This document shows, piece after piece, positions 45,021 through 53,831 of a stretch of DNA of 64,000 bases. The translations under genes and the position numbers were made by a program. Each line of letters begins with the position of its first letter. The first letter of the stretch is position 1. Under the pieces are notes generated by a model, which ran no database searches, was not told the DNA's origin, and was given only the letters and a program-made list of their open reading frames with translations. This stretch comes from JABWAJ01 sp038323375 (lineage in GTDB: Bacteria > Bacteroidota > Bacteroidia > Chitinophagales > Saprospiraceae): contig JBBQGV010000022.1 of NCBI GenBank assembly GCA_038323375.1, forward strand, positions 4,135 through 68,134, written 5' to 3'.

Positions 45021-45362
45021 CTACTCCTTTCCCCCTGTCAGGTCTTCTATGCTGGCCTGAGGCACGGTGGTTATTACCGACTGGATGCCATTTTCCATGG
45101 TTGCTTTTGAAGCGTACATCTGGCTGGATCCGATGACTTGTTTGTTGGCGGCCAGCAAATTGAAGTGTAACTTTCCGTTGGCGGCTTCTTTGCGTTCGAA
45201 GTTGGCATCACCGGCAGCGTTGATTTTTACCGATTCTACGCCGTTTTTACAGCTGGCTTTACTGGCATAAGCCTGGCTGGACAGAATGATCTGACCATTG
45301 CCCGCTTTGAGCCGGAAGTAAAATTTGTCGCTCGTTTCGCTTTGAAAAATCTCAAACTTCAT
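45021..45362 (-). CDS. YegP family protein (two DUF1508 repeats)
   Basis: A 113-residue protein made of two similar halves: FEIFQSETSDKFYFRLKAGN...GQIILSSQAYASKASCKNGV and DANFERKEAANGKLHFNLLAAN...KQVIGSSQMYASKATMENGI. The paired S-S-x-x-Y-x-S-K motif and FRLKAxNG are the DUF1508/YegP signature. The function is unknown; the family is widespread and probably cytosolic. Confidence 0.92.
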   Translation of the reverse strand: MKFEIFQSETSDKFYFRLKAGNGQIILSSQAYASKASCKNGVESVKINAAGDANFERKEAANGKLHFNLLAANKQVIGSSQMYASKATMENGIQSVITTVPQASIEDLTGGKE

Positions 45363-45390
45363 CCTAAACAGTTTTTTGACGATGAATAAT

Positions 45391-45412
45391 TATAGTCCGA
45401 TAACTGCGTTAT
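45391..45412 (+). repeat. Partial TAGTGTCTGTC-family repeat (inner left segment)
   Basis: TATAGTCCGATAACTGCGTT matches the left inner part of the copies at 22535 and 26999, without the end TAGTGTCTGTC. It lies between the divergent YegP and outer-membrane protein genes. Confidence 0.65.
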
Positions 45413-45514
45413 ACCCGGCCAATTCCATTGGTGCCTGAAAAATGGCTGTTTGGCTGCTCCACCTAGAAGAGCATCGCCTAAAAATAGGCAAAGGTCGAAG
45501 AATGTCAAATGTTT

Positions 45515-45547
45515 TGTGCGCATAATCTCTGAACCCCGTATTTTTGT
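45515..45547 (+). promoter_or_regulatory. Promoter of the outer-membrane protein gene
   Basis: TTG at 45515-45517 and TATTTTTG at 45540-45547, about 22 bases apart, fit the Bacteroidota -33/-7 pattern and lie 15 bases before the ATG at 45563. Confidence 0.5.
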
Positions 45548-45562
45548 AAGAAAATTATCTGT

Positions 45563-46312
45563 ATGAAATACCTGAATTTCTTCTTGCTTTTATTGCTTGC
45601 GACCCCTGTTGCCAAGGCTCAGGAAACGGATAGCAGCAACCCCTGGCGTGTTTACCTGAACGGCAACTTCCAGTTGGGGATTCCCCAGCAGGATTTTAAA
45701 GAAAACCTTGACCGGATCGGCATTGGTGGCGGCGGACTTCTGTTGTTCCAACTCGGCGAATTGCCTTTGTACGCCGGTGCAGAATTTTCCGGAATGTCTT
45801 ACGACCGCGAATCCATTGATTACACCGTTAATGTCGGCGGATTTTTGAGAGATTACGAACTGCGCACGAGTAATAGTATTTTTATGATGCACGGCATGTT
45901 GCGCATCCAACCCAACATCAATGGCCCTGTTCGGCCCTATCTGGATGGCATGGTGGGAACCAAAAACCTGTTCACCCGCACTCGCCTTATTGAAGACGAC
46001 AACGGCGACCCCGACAACAACGACGAGGACAGCCGCATTGAAACGGGCGACTGGGCTTTCAGCTATGGCGGTGCATTGGGCATCCAATTTGATATTTCGC
46101 GTTCTCAGGGCATTTTGCTCGACCTGCGTTGTGCGTTTCTGCCCGGCGCGAATGCCAGCTACTTAGTGCGCAAACCCGGCGACAATGTGAATTACGACGA
46201 ACCCATTGACGCATTTGAAAAAAAGTCTTCTCCAACAACTTTACTCATGCCACAGATTGGGTTGACTTTTTCACTGAGTAGCTTCTCAGACAGCGGCAGC
46301 AATGATTATTGA
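45563..46312 (+). CDS. Outer-membrane beta-barrel protein
   Basis: A 249-residue protein with signal peptide (MKYLNFFLLLLLATPVAKAQ). Alternating hydrophobic strands (NPWRVYLNGNFQLGIP, GGGLLLFQLGELPLYAGAEF, MLRIQPNINGPVRPYLDGMVG) and a last strand LLMPQIGLTFSLSSF indicate an eight- to ten-strand barrel. An acidic extracellular loop (EDDNGDPDNNDEDSR) may bind calcium. Ligand unknown. The fragment of a metallo-beta-lactamase begins within its last codons. Confidence 0.8.
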   Translation: MKYLNFFLLLLLATPVAKAQETDSSNPWRVYLNGNFQLGIPQQDFKENLDRIGIGGGGLLLFQLGELPLYAGAEFSGMSYDRESIDYTVNVGGFLRDYELRTSNSIFMMHGMLRIQPNINGPVRPYLDGMVGTKNLFTRTRLIEDDNGDPDNNDEDSRIETGDWAFSYGGALGIQFDISRSQGILLDLRCAFLPGANASYLVRKPGDNVNYDEPIDAFEKKSSPTTLLMPQIGLTFSLSSFSDSGSNDY

Positions 46313-46560
46313 TAGGCCAAGACAACATCGTCGTTTGGGTTGAACAGGAAAAGGTCTTGTACGGAGGGTGTTTTATCAAAAGCACAGAAAGTCAAGGATT
46401 GGGGAATATTGCAGATGCAGCGTTAGATGAATGGGCGGCTTCCATCAGGCGGGCCATGAAAGCTTGCAGCAAGGCCAAATACGTCATTCCAGGGCACCAA
46501 AATTGGGATAGCAATAAAAGCCTGCAACATACCTTGAAGCTGCTGCGACGCCATAAATAG
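46309..46560 (+). pseudogene. Subclass B1 metallo-beta-lactamase, C-terminal fragment
   Basis: 83 residues that match the last third of a B1 metallo-beta-lactamase: QDNIVVWVEQEKVLYGGC (the zinc-ligand Cys21 of the fragment), GLGNIADAALDEW and KYVIPGHQNW (zinc-ligand His63). The part with HxHxD and the third His is missing; the frame has a stop just upstream (46302-46304) and only a TTG as start. The break falls right after the third zinc-ligand His position (the HTxDNIVVW motif). The remnant sits immediately after the outer-membrane gene with no promoter of its own. Confidence 0.88.
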
Positions 46561-46600
46561 TCATCCTGAAAATTTCCATGCTTTCCATATCTGAAAAACT

Positions 46601-46608
46601 TAGCTTTG
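46601..46608 (+). promoter_or_regulatory. -7 element of the PBP1A gene
   Basis: TAGCTTTG matches TAnnTTTG, 12 bases before the ATG at 46620. A -33 TTT is at about 46582. Confidence 0.5.
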
Positions 46609-46619
46609 CGTTCTTATAA

Positions 46620-49055
46620 ATGATCCAATCTTCACCCTCTTTTATGAAGTGGCAACAGCAACTAAAAGTAGCAGGACAAAAAACACGGGCAGCATGGGAA
46701 TTCGTCTGGGGGCCGTGGCGGCGTTTTGAACAAAAATGGCCGCGGCTGTCCAAATGGATTGCCTGGCCTGCGCGGGCTTTCAGCGTTTTGATCGGCTTGC
46801 TCATTTTGTTTTGGATGGGCATTGCCTTATCGGTTCCTTCTGTGCGCGAATTGCGCGAAGTACAAACCCAGATCGCTTCCGAAATCTATTCTGCGGATGG
46901 CGTGCTGTTGGGAAGGTACTTCAACCAATACCGCACCGTTGTCAAATACGAGGATATACCACAACACATCATCCAGGCGCTGGTGGCTACGGAAGACGAA
47001 CGCTTCTTCAGGCACAAGGGCATAGACTACCGGAGTTGGGGTCGGGTGTTTTACCGCACCATTTTGCGCCGGGACGACTCCGGCGGCGGAGGCAGTACCA
47101 TCAGCCAGCAATTGGCTAAAAACCTTTTCCCGCGCAAAGACTACATGGTGCTTTCCCTGCCCATCAATAAAATCACTGAAATCATTACCGCCCGCCGGCT
47201 GGAACGCGCCTACGATAAAGAACAATTGTTGGCGCTGTATCTGAATACCGTGCCATTCAGCGAAAACATTTACGGGATCGACGTCGCTTCCCGGCGCTTT
47301 TTCAACAAAGCTCCGGCTGAGTTAACGATTGAAGAAGGCGCTACACTGATCGGTTCCCTAAAGGCGACCTCAACGTATAACCCTGTCAAAGCGCCGGATC
47401 GGACTAAACAACGCCGCAACGTAGTGCTGACGCAAATGCTGAAAAACAACTACCTCAATAAACCTGTCTGCGATTCTTTGCAACAATTGCCTTTGGTCAC
47501 CAATTACAATCCGGTGATTAACAACCAGGGCGTCGCGCCGTATTTTCGGGAATTTGTACGCCAGGAAGCGCTGCAATTGCTGTCGGAAATGCGCAAGCCC
47601 AACGGAGAACCTTACGATCTTTATAAAGATGGCTTAAAAATCCATACGACCCTGAATTCTGACATCCAACGCATCGCGGAAGAAGCCGTAAAAGAACAAA
47701 TGAGCCAGTTGCAAAGCACGTTCGACCGGCACTGGCGCGGCCAGAAACCATGGGGAGATGATGCAGTGATTGACCAGGCCATGCGTGCGTCGAAGCGCTA
47801 CAAACAACACGTGGAAGAAGGGCTTTCCGAGGCCGAGATCCTGACAAAATTTGAAGAAAAAATTCCGATGACCATTTTTAGCTGGGAAGGAGACACCGAA
47901 GTGGAAATGAGCCCGTTAGACTCCGTCCGCTATCATTTTGCGTTGCTCCAGGTCGGCTTTATGGCCATGGAACCCTACACCGGATACATCCGTGCCTGGG
48001 TGGGCGGCATTGACTACGATCATTTTCAGTACGACCACGTCCGCGCACAGCGGCAGACTGGCTCGGTTTATAAACCTATTATTTATGCGCAGGCTTTGCG
48101 CAGTGGCATTCCCCCCTGCGAACAATTGCCAAATCGCCTGACGGTTTACCACGAATACGAAAAAGGTAACTGGGCTCTTAAAGATCCACGCCGGGAAGAT
48201 CCCGATCCGCACATCAGCCCGGAAGGTAAAGACGAAGACGATTGGGTGCCGCAAAATGCCGACGGTAAATACGGTGGTTCCTACTCTATGCAGGGTGCCC
48301 TGACCAATTCCGTGAATACCATTTCCGTTTCACTCATCATGCGCACGGGCGTGCAACCAGTGATTGACTTGTCGCGCCGCTTAGGCATCACCGGAGAAAT
48401 TCCGGAAGAGCCCTCCATCGCATTGGGTACTGCAGAGGTGTCGCTCTACGACATGGTTGGCGCGTTTGGTGCCATTGCCAGTCGGGGCCGAAAAACTAAA
48501 CCGATCGTCATCAGTCGCATCGAAACGCACGACGGGAAAATACTGGCCCGTTTCGACCAGGGACAACCGGAGCAAATCCTGACCGAAACCCAGGCCGACA
48601 TAGTGACGCACATGCTCCAGTCGGTCGCTTCTTATGGCACCGCGAGCCGCCTGAAATGGAAATATGGATTGTATAACTATGCGATAGCCGGGAAAACCGG
48701 CACCACCCAAAACCAGGCGGACGGCTGGTTCATTGGCTTTACGCCGAATCTGGTTGCCGGCGCGTGGGTAGGAGGCGATTCTCCTTTGGTGCGTTTCCGC
48801 ACATTTGAGTACGGACAAGGCGCTGCGACCGCCTTACCGGTTTGGGGATTTTTTATGAAAAAGCTATTGGAGGATCCGGCTTTTGCCGACTGGAAAGATG
48901 CAAAGTTTCCGGAGCTTCCGCCTGATATTTCCCGCGAATTAGCCTGTACTATGCGGATTAGATCAGCAGAAGAATTATTGGCCGATTCGCTGGCAGCGGA
49001 TACCTTGTTGCCGATAGATTTTCCGGCGCTTGATTCTTTAGAAACGTTTTTTTGA
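46620..49055 (+). CDS. Penicillin-binding protein 1A (GT51 transglycosylase/transpeptidase)
   Basis: An 811-residue bifunctional peptidoglycan synthase. It has one TM helix (about 57-78), a GT51 domain with the catalytic Glu in ATEDERFFRHKG (Glu125) and GGSTISQQLAKN, and a transpeptidase domain with TGSVYK (Ser482 as nucleophile, S-x-x-K), SVN (S-x-N) and AGKTGTTQ (KTG). The last 30 residues are a Ser/Leu-rich tail. It builds glycan strands and cross-links at the inner-membrane outer face. gldC lies convergent, 3 bases beyond its stop. Confidence 0.95.
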   Translation: MIQSSPSFMKWQQQLKVAGQKTRAAWEFVWGPWRRFEQKWPRLSKWIAWPARAFSVLIGLLILFWMGIALSVPSVRELREVQTQIASEIYSADGVLLGRYFNQYRTVVKYEDIPQHIIQALVATEDERFFRHKGIDYRSWGRVFYRTILRRDDSGGGGSTISQQLAKNLFPRKDYMVLSLPINKITEIITARRLERAYDKEQLLALYLNTVPFSENIYGIDVASRRFFNKAPAELTIEEGATLIGSLKATSTYNPVKAPDRTKQRRNVVLTQMLKNNYLNKPVCDSLQQLPLVTNYNPVINNQGVAPYFREFVRQEALQLLSEMRKPNGEPYDLYKDGLKIHTTLNSDIQRIAEEAVKEQMSQLQSTFDRHWRGQKPWGDDAVIDQAMRASKRYKQHVEEGLSEAEILTKFEEKIPMTIFSWEGDTEVEMSPLDSVRYHFALLQVGFMAMEPYTGYIRAWVGGIDYDHFQYDHVRAQRQTGSVYKPIIYAQALRSGIPPCEQLPNRLTVYHEYEKGNWALKDPRREDPDPHISPEGKDEDDWVPQNADGKYGGSYSMQGALTNSVNTISVSLIMRTGVQPVIDLSRRLGITGEIPEEPSIALGTAEVSLYDMVGAFGAIASRGRKTKPIVISRIETHDGKILARFDQGQPEQILTETQADIVTHMLQSVASYGTASRLKWKYGLYNYAIAGKTGTTQNQADGWFIGFTPNLVAGAWVGGDSPLVRFRTFEYGQGAATALPVWGFFMKKLLEDPAFADWKDAKFPELPPDISRELACTMRIRSAEELLADSLAADTLLPIDFPALDSLETFF

Positions 49056-49058
49056 GAA

Positions 49059-49397
49059 CTATGGCTTCGGCAAAATCTCTGTTTTTTCGCCAAAATACTG
49101 TACAAAGCGCTGCATATCCGCAGCAAGCGCCTGATTCTGAGTTGCTTTGTGGTAGGTATCTGCCATTGCGCGCAGGGTTTGGAAAAAGAAGCGATCCATT
49201 TCCACTACCTGCATTTCTTTCGTCCAAAGGTCAATTTTGAGGGTATCCTTCGTCGTTTCGTCGAACAGGGAAAGCAACATGGCTTTGCAAGCCTGAAGTT
49301 CCTGTCCGTCGGCCTGCCATTCCATTTTAGCCGGGATGCCGCTTTCGTCTAAGCTGACTATGATGTTGATTTGGGTAGTTTTTTTGATCGAGCTCAT
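49059..49397 (-). CDS. gldC: Gliding motility protein GldC
   Basis: A 112-residue protein similar to GldC of Flavobacterium johnsoniae: QINIIVSLDESGIPAKMEWQA, CKAMLLSLFDETTKDTLKIDLWTKEMQVVEMDRFFFQTLRAMADTYHKAT. GldC is a cytoplasmic protein needed for full gliding. Neighbouring gldB and other gld genes are not seen here. The sequence upstream has tandem TAATATCTTA repeats. Confidence 0.88.
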   Translation of the reverse strand: MSSIKKTTQINIIVSLDESGIPAKMEWQADGQELQACKAMLLSLFDETTKDTLKIDLWTKEMQVVEMDRFFFQTLRAMADTYHKATQNQALAADMQRFVQYFGEKTEILPKP

Positions 49398-49445
49398 GTT
49401 ATTGAGATATAAGATATTAGACGTAAGATATTAGATAAAAAGCGT

Positions 49446-51257
49446 TTATACGAGGATGTCAAACTGCAATTTTGCCAAAGCGTTGTAGGCTCCATCTTCA
49501 ATCGAAGAAAGTTCATCATGGGTACCTTTTTCCACAATTTGGCCGCCGTCAATCACATAGATGCAATCTACATCCCGAATCGTAGCCAGCCGGTGCGCGA
49601 TGATGATGGAAGTTCGGCCTTTCATCAGTTTATTCAGCGCGTCCTGTACCGCTTTTTCAGATTCGGCATCCAAAGAAGAAGTGGCTTCGTCGAGCAGGAG
49701 TACTGCCGGGTCTTTCAGGATGGCTCGCGCGATGGCGATGCGTTGCCGCTGACCGCCCGAGAGTTTGATGCCACGTTCCCCAACTAAGGTTTCAAACCCA
49801 TCAGGGAAAGAGCGGATAAAATCCCAGGCATTCGCTTTTTTAGAAGCTTCCATAATTTCAGCCTCTGTTGCATCCGGTTTTCCATACAGGATGTTTTCGC
49901 GGATGGTGCCGCCAAAAAGGAGCACTTCCTGGGGCACGATGGCAATGTTGCGGCGATAATGCGTGAGCGGGTAGCTGAGAATATCTTGCCCATCCATGCG
50001 GATGGTTCCACTTTGAGCCTGGTAAAAACGCAGCAGGAGCTGGACGATGGTTGATTTTCCGGCCCCACTTGCCCCAACGAGGGCGACTTTTTCCCCCGGA
50101 TTAATATGGAGGTCAATCCCTTTCAAAACAGGCATATCCGAACGGGAAGGGTAAGCAAAATGCACGTTTTCGTAGTCAATCTCACCGCTAAGGCGGGGCA
50201 GTTGCTGGTATGAAGGCGGGGTGATTTCCACTTCGGAATCCTCCTTAAGGATTTCCTGAATGCGCTCCGTGGCCCCGATGGCCGACACGATTTCGGTGTA
50301 AAAACTGCCGATGCTGGCAATGGCGCCACCGATGATGCCGGTAAAGACCACAAAATCAACCAATTCGCCTTCCAACATCTGGCCGCTCTGCACCATCAGT
50401 GCCGCCCGCCACATGATGAAAAACAACGCTCCAAACATCACAAAAATGATGAAGGCCGCGAACAACCCACGGAGGTGAGCCCCTTTTAGCGACAAGCGTA
50501 CAGCTTCCTTCAGGCTGAGGCCATAACGGTTGATCTCAAACCATTCATTGGTATATGCCTTCACCGTTTGGATGGATTGCATGGTTTCTTCCACCACCAC
50601 ATTCGTTTGAGCCAATTGATCCTGGCGGTCTTTCATCAACTTCCGGATATGCCTGCCGAAGTACATCGCCAGGATGACAATGACCGGAAAAGTGGCCAGC
50701 ATGGTCAACGCCAGTTTCGGCATCGTGATTACGATGATGGCAATACCGCCTACGAGAATGATGATCTGCCGCAAAAACTCTGCGAGCGTAATGGAAAATA
50801 CATTTTGAACCTGGGTGACATCGGTGGAAATCCGGCTGGTCAATTCGCCTACGCGGCGACTTTCCAAAAAAGGAATGCCCAGCGTGATGAGTTTTTGGTA
50901 CAAATCGGTGCGCAGCAGGGCCATACTTTTTTCGCTGACCAAGGCAAATAATTGCACCCGCAGGTAGGAAAAAACGCTTTGAATGGCCAGCAGCACCAAA
51001 AGGAAAAGGAACAACTGGTTGAGCGAAGCACCGTATTCTGATTTCCCGGCGATGACATTGAACAACTCGCCCGGCACTTTCATGATGCCGAGGAACAGCA
51101 AACTCCCTGCGGCAAGGAAAAACATGCCACTGATGAATGCCCATTTATAGGGAAGCAGGTAGCGGAAAACAAGCAACGATTGTCGCAGTTTCTCGCGGGT
51201 TAGGGGCGTGCGTTCTTCGCTCTTGGGCGCTGAAGCCCGACCATTGCGCATACTCAT
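49446..51257 (-). CDS. ABC exporter, MsbA/lipid-flippase type (fused TM and ATPase)
   Basis: A 603-residue protein (start at 51257; the ATG at 51311 is possible). Six TM helices in residues about 30-310, then the ATPase: Walker A ALVGASGAGKSTIVQ, Q-loop IAIVPQEVLLF, signature LSGGQRQRIAIARA, Walker B ILKDPAVLLLDEATSSLDAE, switch IIIAHRLATI. It resembles the MsbA/lipid A exporter group, but drug or peptide export is equally possible. No substrate cue in the neighbours. Confidence 0.9.
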   Translation of the reverse strand: MSMRNGRASAPKSEERTPLTREKLRQSLLVFRYLLPYKWAFISGMFFLAAGSLLFLGIMKVPGELFNVIAGKSEYGASLNQLFLFLLVLLAIQSVFSYLRVQLFALVSEKSMALLRTDLYQKLITLGIPFLESRRVGELTSRISTDVTQVQNVFSITLAEFLRQIIILVGGIAIIVITMPKLALTMLATFPVIVILAMYFGRHIRKLMKDRQDQLAQTNVVVEETMQSIQTVKAYTNEWFEINRYGLSLKEAVRLSLKGAHLRGLFAAFIIFVMFGALFFIMWRAALMVQSGQMLEGELVDFVVFTGIIGGAIASIGSFYTEIVSAIGATERIQEILKEDSEVEITPPSYQQLPRLSGEIDYENVHFAYPSRSDMPVLKGIDLHINPGEKVALVGASGAGKSTIVQLLLRFYQAQSGTIRMDGQDILSYPLTHYRRNIAIVPQEVLLFGGTIRENILYGKPDATEAEIMEASKKANAWDFIRSFPDGFETLVGERGIKLSGGQRQRIAIARAILKDPAVLLLDEATSSLDAESEKAVQDALNKLMKGRTSIIIAHRLATIRDVDCIYVIDGGQIVEKGTHDELSSIEDGAYNALAKLQFDILV

Positions 51258-51476
51258 GCGGCCTTGTAGATTGTATGAAAAGAAATTGGTGCGGCCATCG
51301 GCTGCATTCACATCGTGATGAAAACAGTTAACCGACTATTTTGGTTATGCATCAGAGTGATAAAAGTAGAAGTTTATTTCATTTGAACCCCATCCTTCTT
51401 CTGTTTCAGTCAAATACTCCAAAAATGAAGAATGAATTAATCATCATAAAGATAAGATTTTGATAACTTCCGACGT

Positions 51477-51497
51477 TAAGGAACTTGTCGTAAATAA
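51477..51497 (+). repeat. Solo end of the 192-bp palindromic element family
   Basis: TAAGGAACTTGTCGTAAATA is the left end of the element at 38750 with two changes; no right end follows. It lies just upstream of the DUF6089-like gene. Confidence 0.5.
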
Positions 51498-51534
51498 AAG
51501 CCGAAATTACACACTAAAACACGCTTCATCCCTT

Positions 51535-52362
51535 ATGAAAAAGTCATTTCTGTCATTTCTCCTGCTCCTCGGGGGGCTTTGGAGCACAGCACAACCGCTC
51601 GAACTGGGCCTGATGGGCGGTGCTTCGTTCTATAGCGGCGACTTATCGCCCAAAGAATTCGGCCTTTATTTTGGCGAGATCAATCCTGCTTTCGGGATAT
51701 TCATGAGGAAAAATTTCAACAATACATTCTCGATGCGTATTGGTGCCAGCTTAGCTAAAGTTGAAGGAGACGATGCCAATATCGGCTTTGAAAACCGGGG
51801 GATTAACTTCAGGACGCAAATCTTTGAAGTGGCGCTCACCGGCGAGTTGAATTTATTCCGGCTGGGGTCGCCGAAAGGCACGCAGGTAGTTCCTTACTTA
51901 TATGCCGGGGTTGGGATTTACCATTTTAATCCGGAAACCCTTTTTGACGACAGTTGGATCGAGTTGCATCCTTTAGGCACGGAAGGACAGGGCTTACCAG
52001 GGTATGAAGACCCCTATTCGCTGATCCAGCTTTGTATTCCTGCTGGCGGCGGATTAAAATTCATCTTCAAAGAAGTTTGGACGCTGGGTCTTGAGTTTGG
52101 TGGCAGAAAACTATTTACCGACTACCTTGACGACGTCAGTAACGCCGAAGTCAACTACCTAGATATTCTAACCGGCAATGGCACCTTAGCCGCCCAACTC
52201 AGCAACCCATCCATCAAAAACCCGGAAGAAGATGAAATCATCTATCGCCGGGGGGGCAAATTTGACGATTGGTATTTTATGGGCGGCCTCACCCTTTCCT
52301 TTAAATTTGGCGATGGCGGGAATGGTCGCGGTGGCAGGCAGTTGGGGTGCCCGGGGTTTTAA
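51535..52362 (+). CDS. DUF6089-like outer-membrane protein
   Basis: A 275-residue protein from the ATG at 51535 (MKKSFLSFLLLLGGLWSTAQ signal peptide). The mature start LELGLMGGASFYSGDLSPKEF is the family's typical pattern. Alternating strands suggest an outer-membrane barrel (MRIGASLAKVEGDDANIGFE, VPYLYAGVGIYHFNPETLF) and a last strand YFMGGLTLSFKFGDGG. Function unknown. Confidence 0.75.
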   Translation: MKKSFLSFLLLLGGLWSTAQPLELGLMGGASFYSGDLSPKEFGLYFGEINPAFGIFMRKNFNNTFSMRIGASLAKVEGDDANIGFENRGINFRTQIFEVALTGELNLFRLGSPKGTQVVPYLYAGVGIYHFNPETLFDDSWIELHPLGTEGQGLPGYEDPYSLIQLCIPAGGGLKFIFKEVWTLGLEFGGRKLFTDYLDDVSNAEVNYLDILTGNGTLAAQLSNPSIKNPEEDEIIYRRGGKFDDWYFMGGLTLSFKFGDGGNGRGGRQLGCPGF

Positions 52363-52441
52363 AAAAGGCCATTTTAGTAAGTAAGCAACCCGCCCCAGTT
52401 CGCCCTGAGGCTACGCCAAGTTCTTTTATACATCTATGGCT

Positions 52442-52674
52442 TTACCCACAATCCGTCAACGGAATAATAAAGCTATCTCCCACAAATTTTTCAACGTAGA
52501 GAATTGCCCCCGCTGAGGGGCTTGCCAACCCAGCAACTCTATTTTGGTGATGACTGAAATAAAACTCCCGGTTTCATTAAGTGCATTTTTAATGAAACCA
52601 ATGAAATCCAGTACCTCCCGCTTGAGGTTGTCAGGCATTTGCTGCAATTGCAATAAGACGAATTGATCCGTCAT
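52442..52674 (-). pseudogene. Toxin-antitoxin remnant: DUF2281-like antitoxin fused to broken PIN toxin
   Basis: The first part, MTDQFVLLQLQQMPDNLKRE and VLDFIGFI, resembles a DUF2281/VapB-type antitoxin. It runs directly into SFISVITKIELLGWQAP, the middle of a PIN (VapC-type) toxin. Near 52515-52525 the frame shifts; in the other frame the text continues AGAILYVEKFVGDSFIIPLT and ends at a stop at 52442. The toxin N-terminus and its C-terminal acidic residues are missing. This is the relic of a deleted and frameshifted operon. Confidence 0.65.
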
Positions 52675-52789
52675 ATCTATCAAGGTAAATTGTAAAAACA
52701 AGAATACAGATTTTTTGAGATTTTACAACCCTGTTCGCTGAGGCCCCGCCCGAACTTCTAATGCGCATTTGTTATAGGCAATCCTTACC

Positions 52790-53650
52790 TCACCGCTTCA
52801 CCAACACGCTGCGCTGTATCCCGTTTGCATGCACCAACTGTACCACATAAACCCCGCCTGACAAATCCCGGCAATCCACCCATTGAGTTCCGGGTGCCAG
52901 TTGGTGCAGTGCCTTGAACTGTCGGCCTGCTGCATCAAAAAACAGTACACTCGCAGCGCCGGAAGGAATTTGGAGTACCAATTCGTCGCCCACAGGATTG
53001 GGGTAAAAGAAGGCCGCATCGCTGGCTATCGGCTCCGCCAGATCGGTGATGTATTGAGCGCCCACAAATACGATGAAGTAGCGATCGGGCCCCAACCTCA
53101 CCACCGACGGGTCGCCGCCATTCAGGTTGGTTGCAACGAACCCGTTCCAGACGCCGCCATTGGGTGAGGCATTGTACCAAATCATCGGGCCATTGCCGTA
53201 GAAGCGCAGTTCGTTTTCACTATTGAGCATATAATTGCCCGTCCAATTGTGCTGGTTGTCGGAAGGGATGTTCGCAACCTGGAAAAACTGCACCCCGTCT
53301 GGCGATACAAAGTGATAAGCGCCCTGTTGCGGAGCGCCGATGGGGGCAATATAATGCCAGCCCTGGCCAAACTCAATCACGGCGGGATCAATGACTTTGT
53401 TGTCGGCCACATCCACACGGGGGCCAGGTTCGAAGGCATAGTGCAGGCCGTCAGCGCTTACCGCAGAATAGGTATTGACGCTTGCGTCAAGCCCCATTGG
53501 CGGCAAGCCGACGCTGGAAGAAAAGTAAATGCGCAGGCTGTCAGGGGAAAGCACGGCCAGCGTCGGATCGAAAAGCCGCTGATAACCGGCTAATGTGCGG
53601 CAGTTTACGAGTTTTGCGGTTTCTTGAAGACACAAAGCACCCACTACCAT
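52790..53650 (-). CDS. T9SS-tailed protein, N-terminus possibly incomplete
   Basis: A 286-residue protein with a beta-propeller-like body (LFDPTLAVLSPDSLRIYFSS, AVSADGLHYAFEPGPRV, IDPAVIEFGQGWHYIAP; the D-P and SxDG spacing recalls five-bladed glycosidase-like propellers) and a type IX secretion tail (FFYPNPVGDELVLQIPSGA to SGGVYVVQL). The visible N-terminus MVVGALCLQETAK gives only a weak signal peptide; the frame meets a stop about 20 bases upstream and an IS-like palindrome starts 48 bases upstream, so the true N-terminus may have been lost. Confidence 0.7.
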   Translation of the reverse strand: MVVGALCLQETAKLVNCRTLAGYQRLFDPTLAVLSPDSLRIYFSSSVGLPPMGLDASVNTYSAVSADGLHYAFEPGPRVDVADNKVIDPAVIEFGQGWHYIAPIGAPQQGAYHFVSPDGVQFFQVANIPSDNQHNWTGNYMLNSENELRFYGNGPMIWYNASPNGGVWNGFVATNLNGGDPSVVRLGPDRYFIVFVGAQYITDLAEPIASDAAFFYPNPVGDELVLQIPSGAASVLFFDAAGRQFKALHQLAPGTQWVDCRDLSGGVYVVQLVHANGIQRSVLVKR

Positions 53651-53697
53651 GAGACTACTACCTCAAATCCAGCCAGTATTGTATTGTGCATATTGAC

Positions 53698-53768
53698 ATT
53701 GTATATTCCGGAGTATCTGACCCCCCCATTCCGATTTGATCTGACCCCCCTACTCCGGAATATACAAT
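53698..53768. mobile_element. 71-bp element with perfect 18-bp terminal inverted repeats
   Basis: Left end ATTGTATATTCCGGAGTA is the exact reverse complement of the right end TACTCCGGAATATACAAT. Between them are two direct TCTGACCCCCC units around ATTCCGATTTGA. It looks like the joined ends of an insertion sequence with the transposase lost, or a small MITE. It sits just upstream of the T9SS-tailed gene. Confidence 0.75.
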
Positions 53769-53769
53769 A

Positions 53770-53806
53770 AGCGCGCAAAAAACAACTTTCTCGTCCTTTG
53801 CGCGCT
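53770..53806. terminator. GCGCGCAAA hairpin downstream of sucC
   Basis: AGCGCGCAAA and TTTGCGCGCT form a perfect 10-bp stem with a 17-base loop, lying 25 bases past the sucC stop. A run of T is weak on both strands, so it is only a likely terminator. Confidence 0.5.
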
Positions 53807-53831
53807 TTCTACTTTAGCCTTTATCCTTTTT

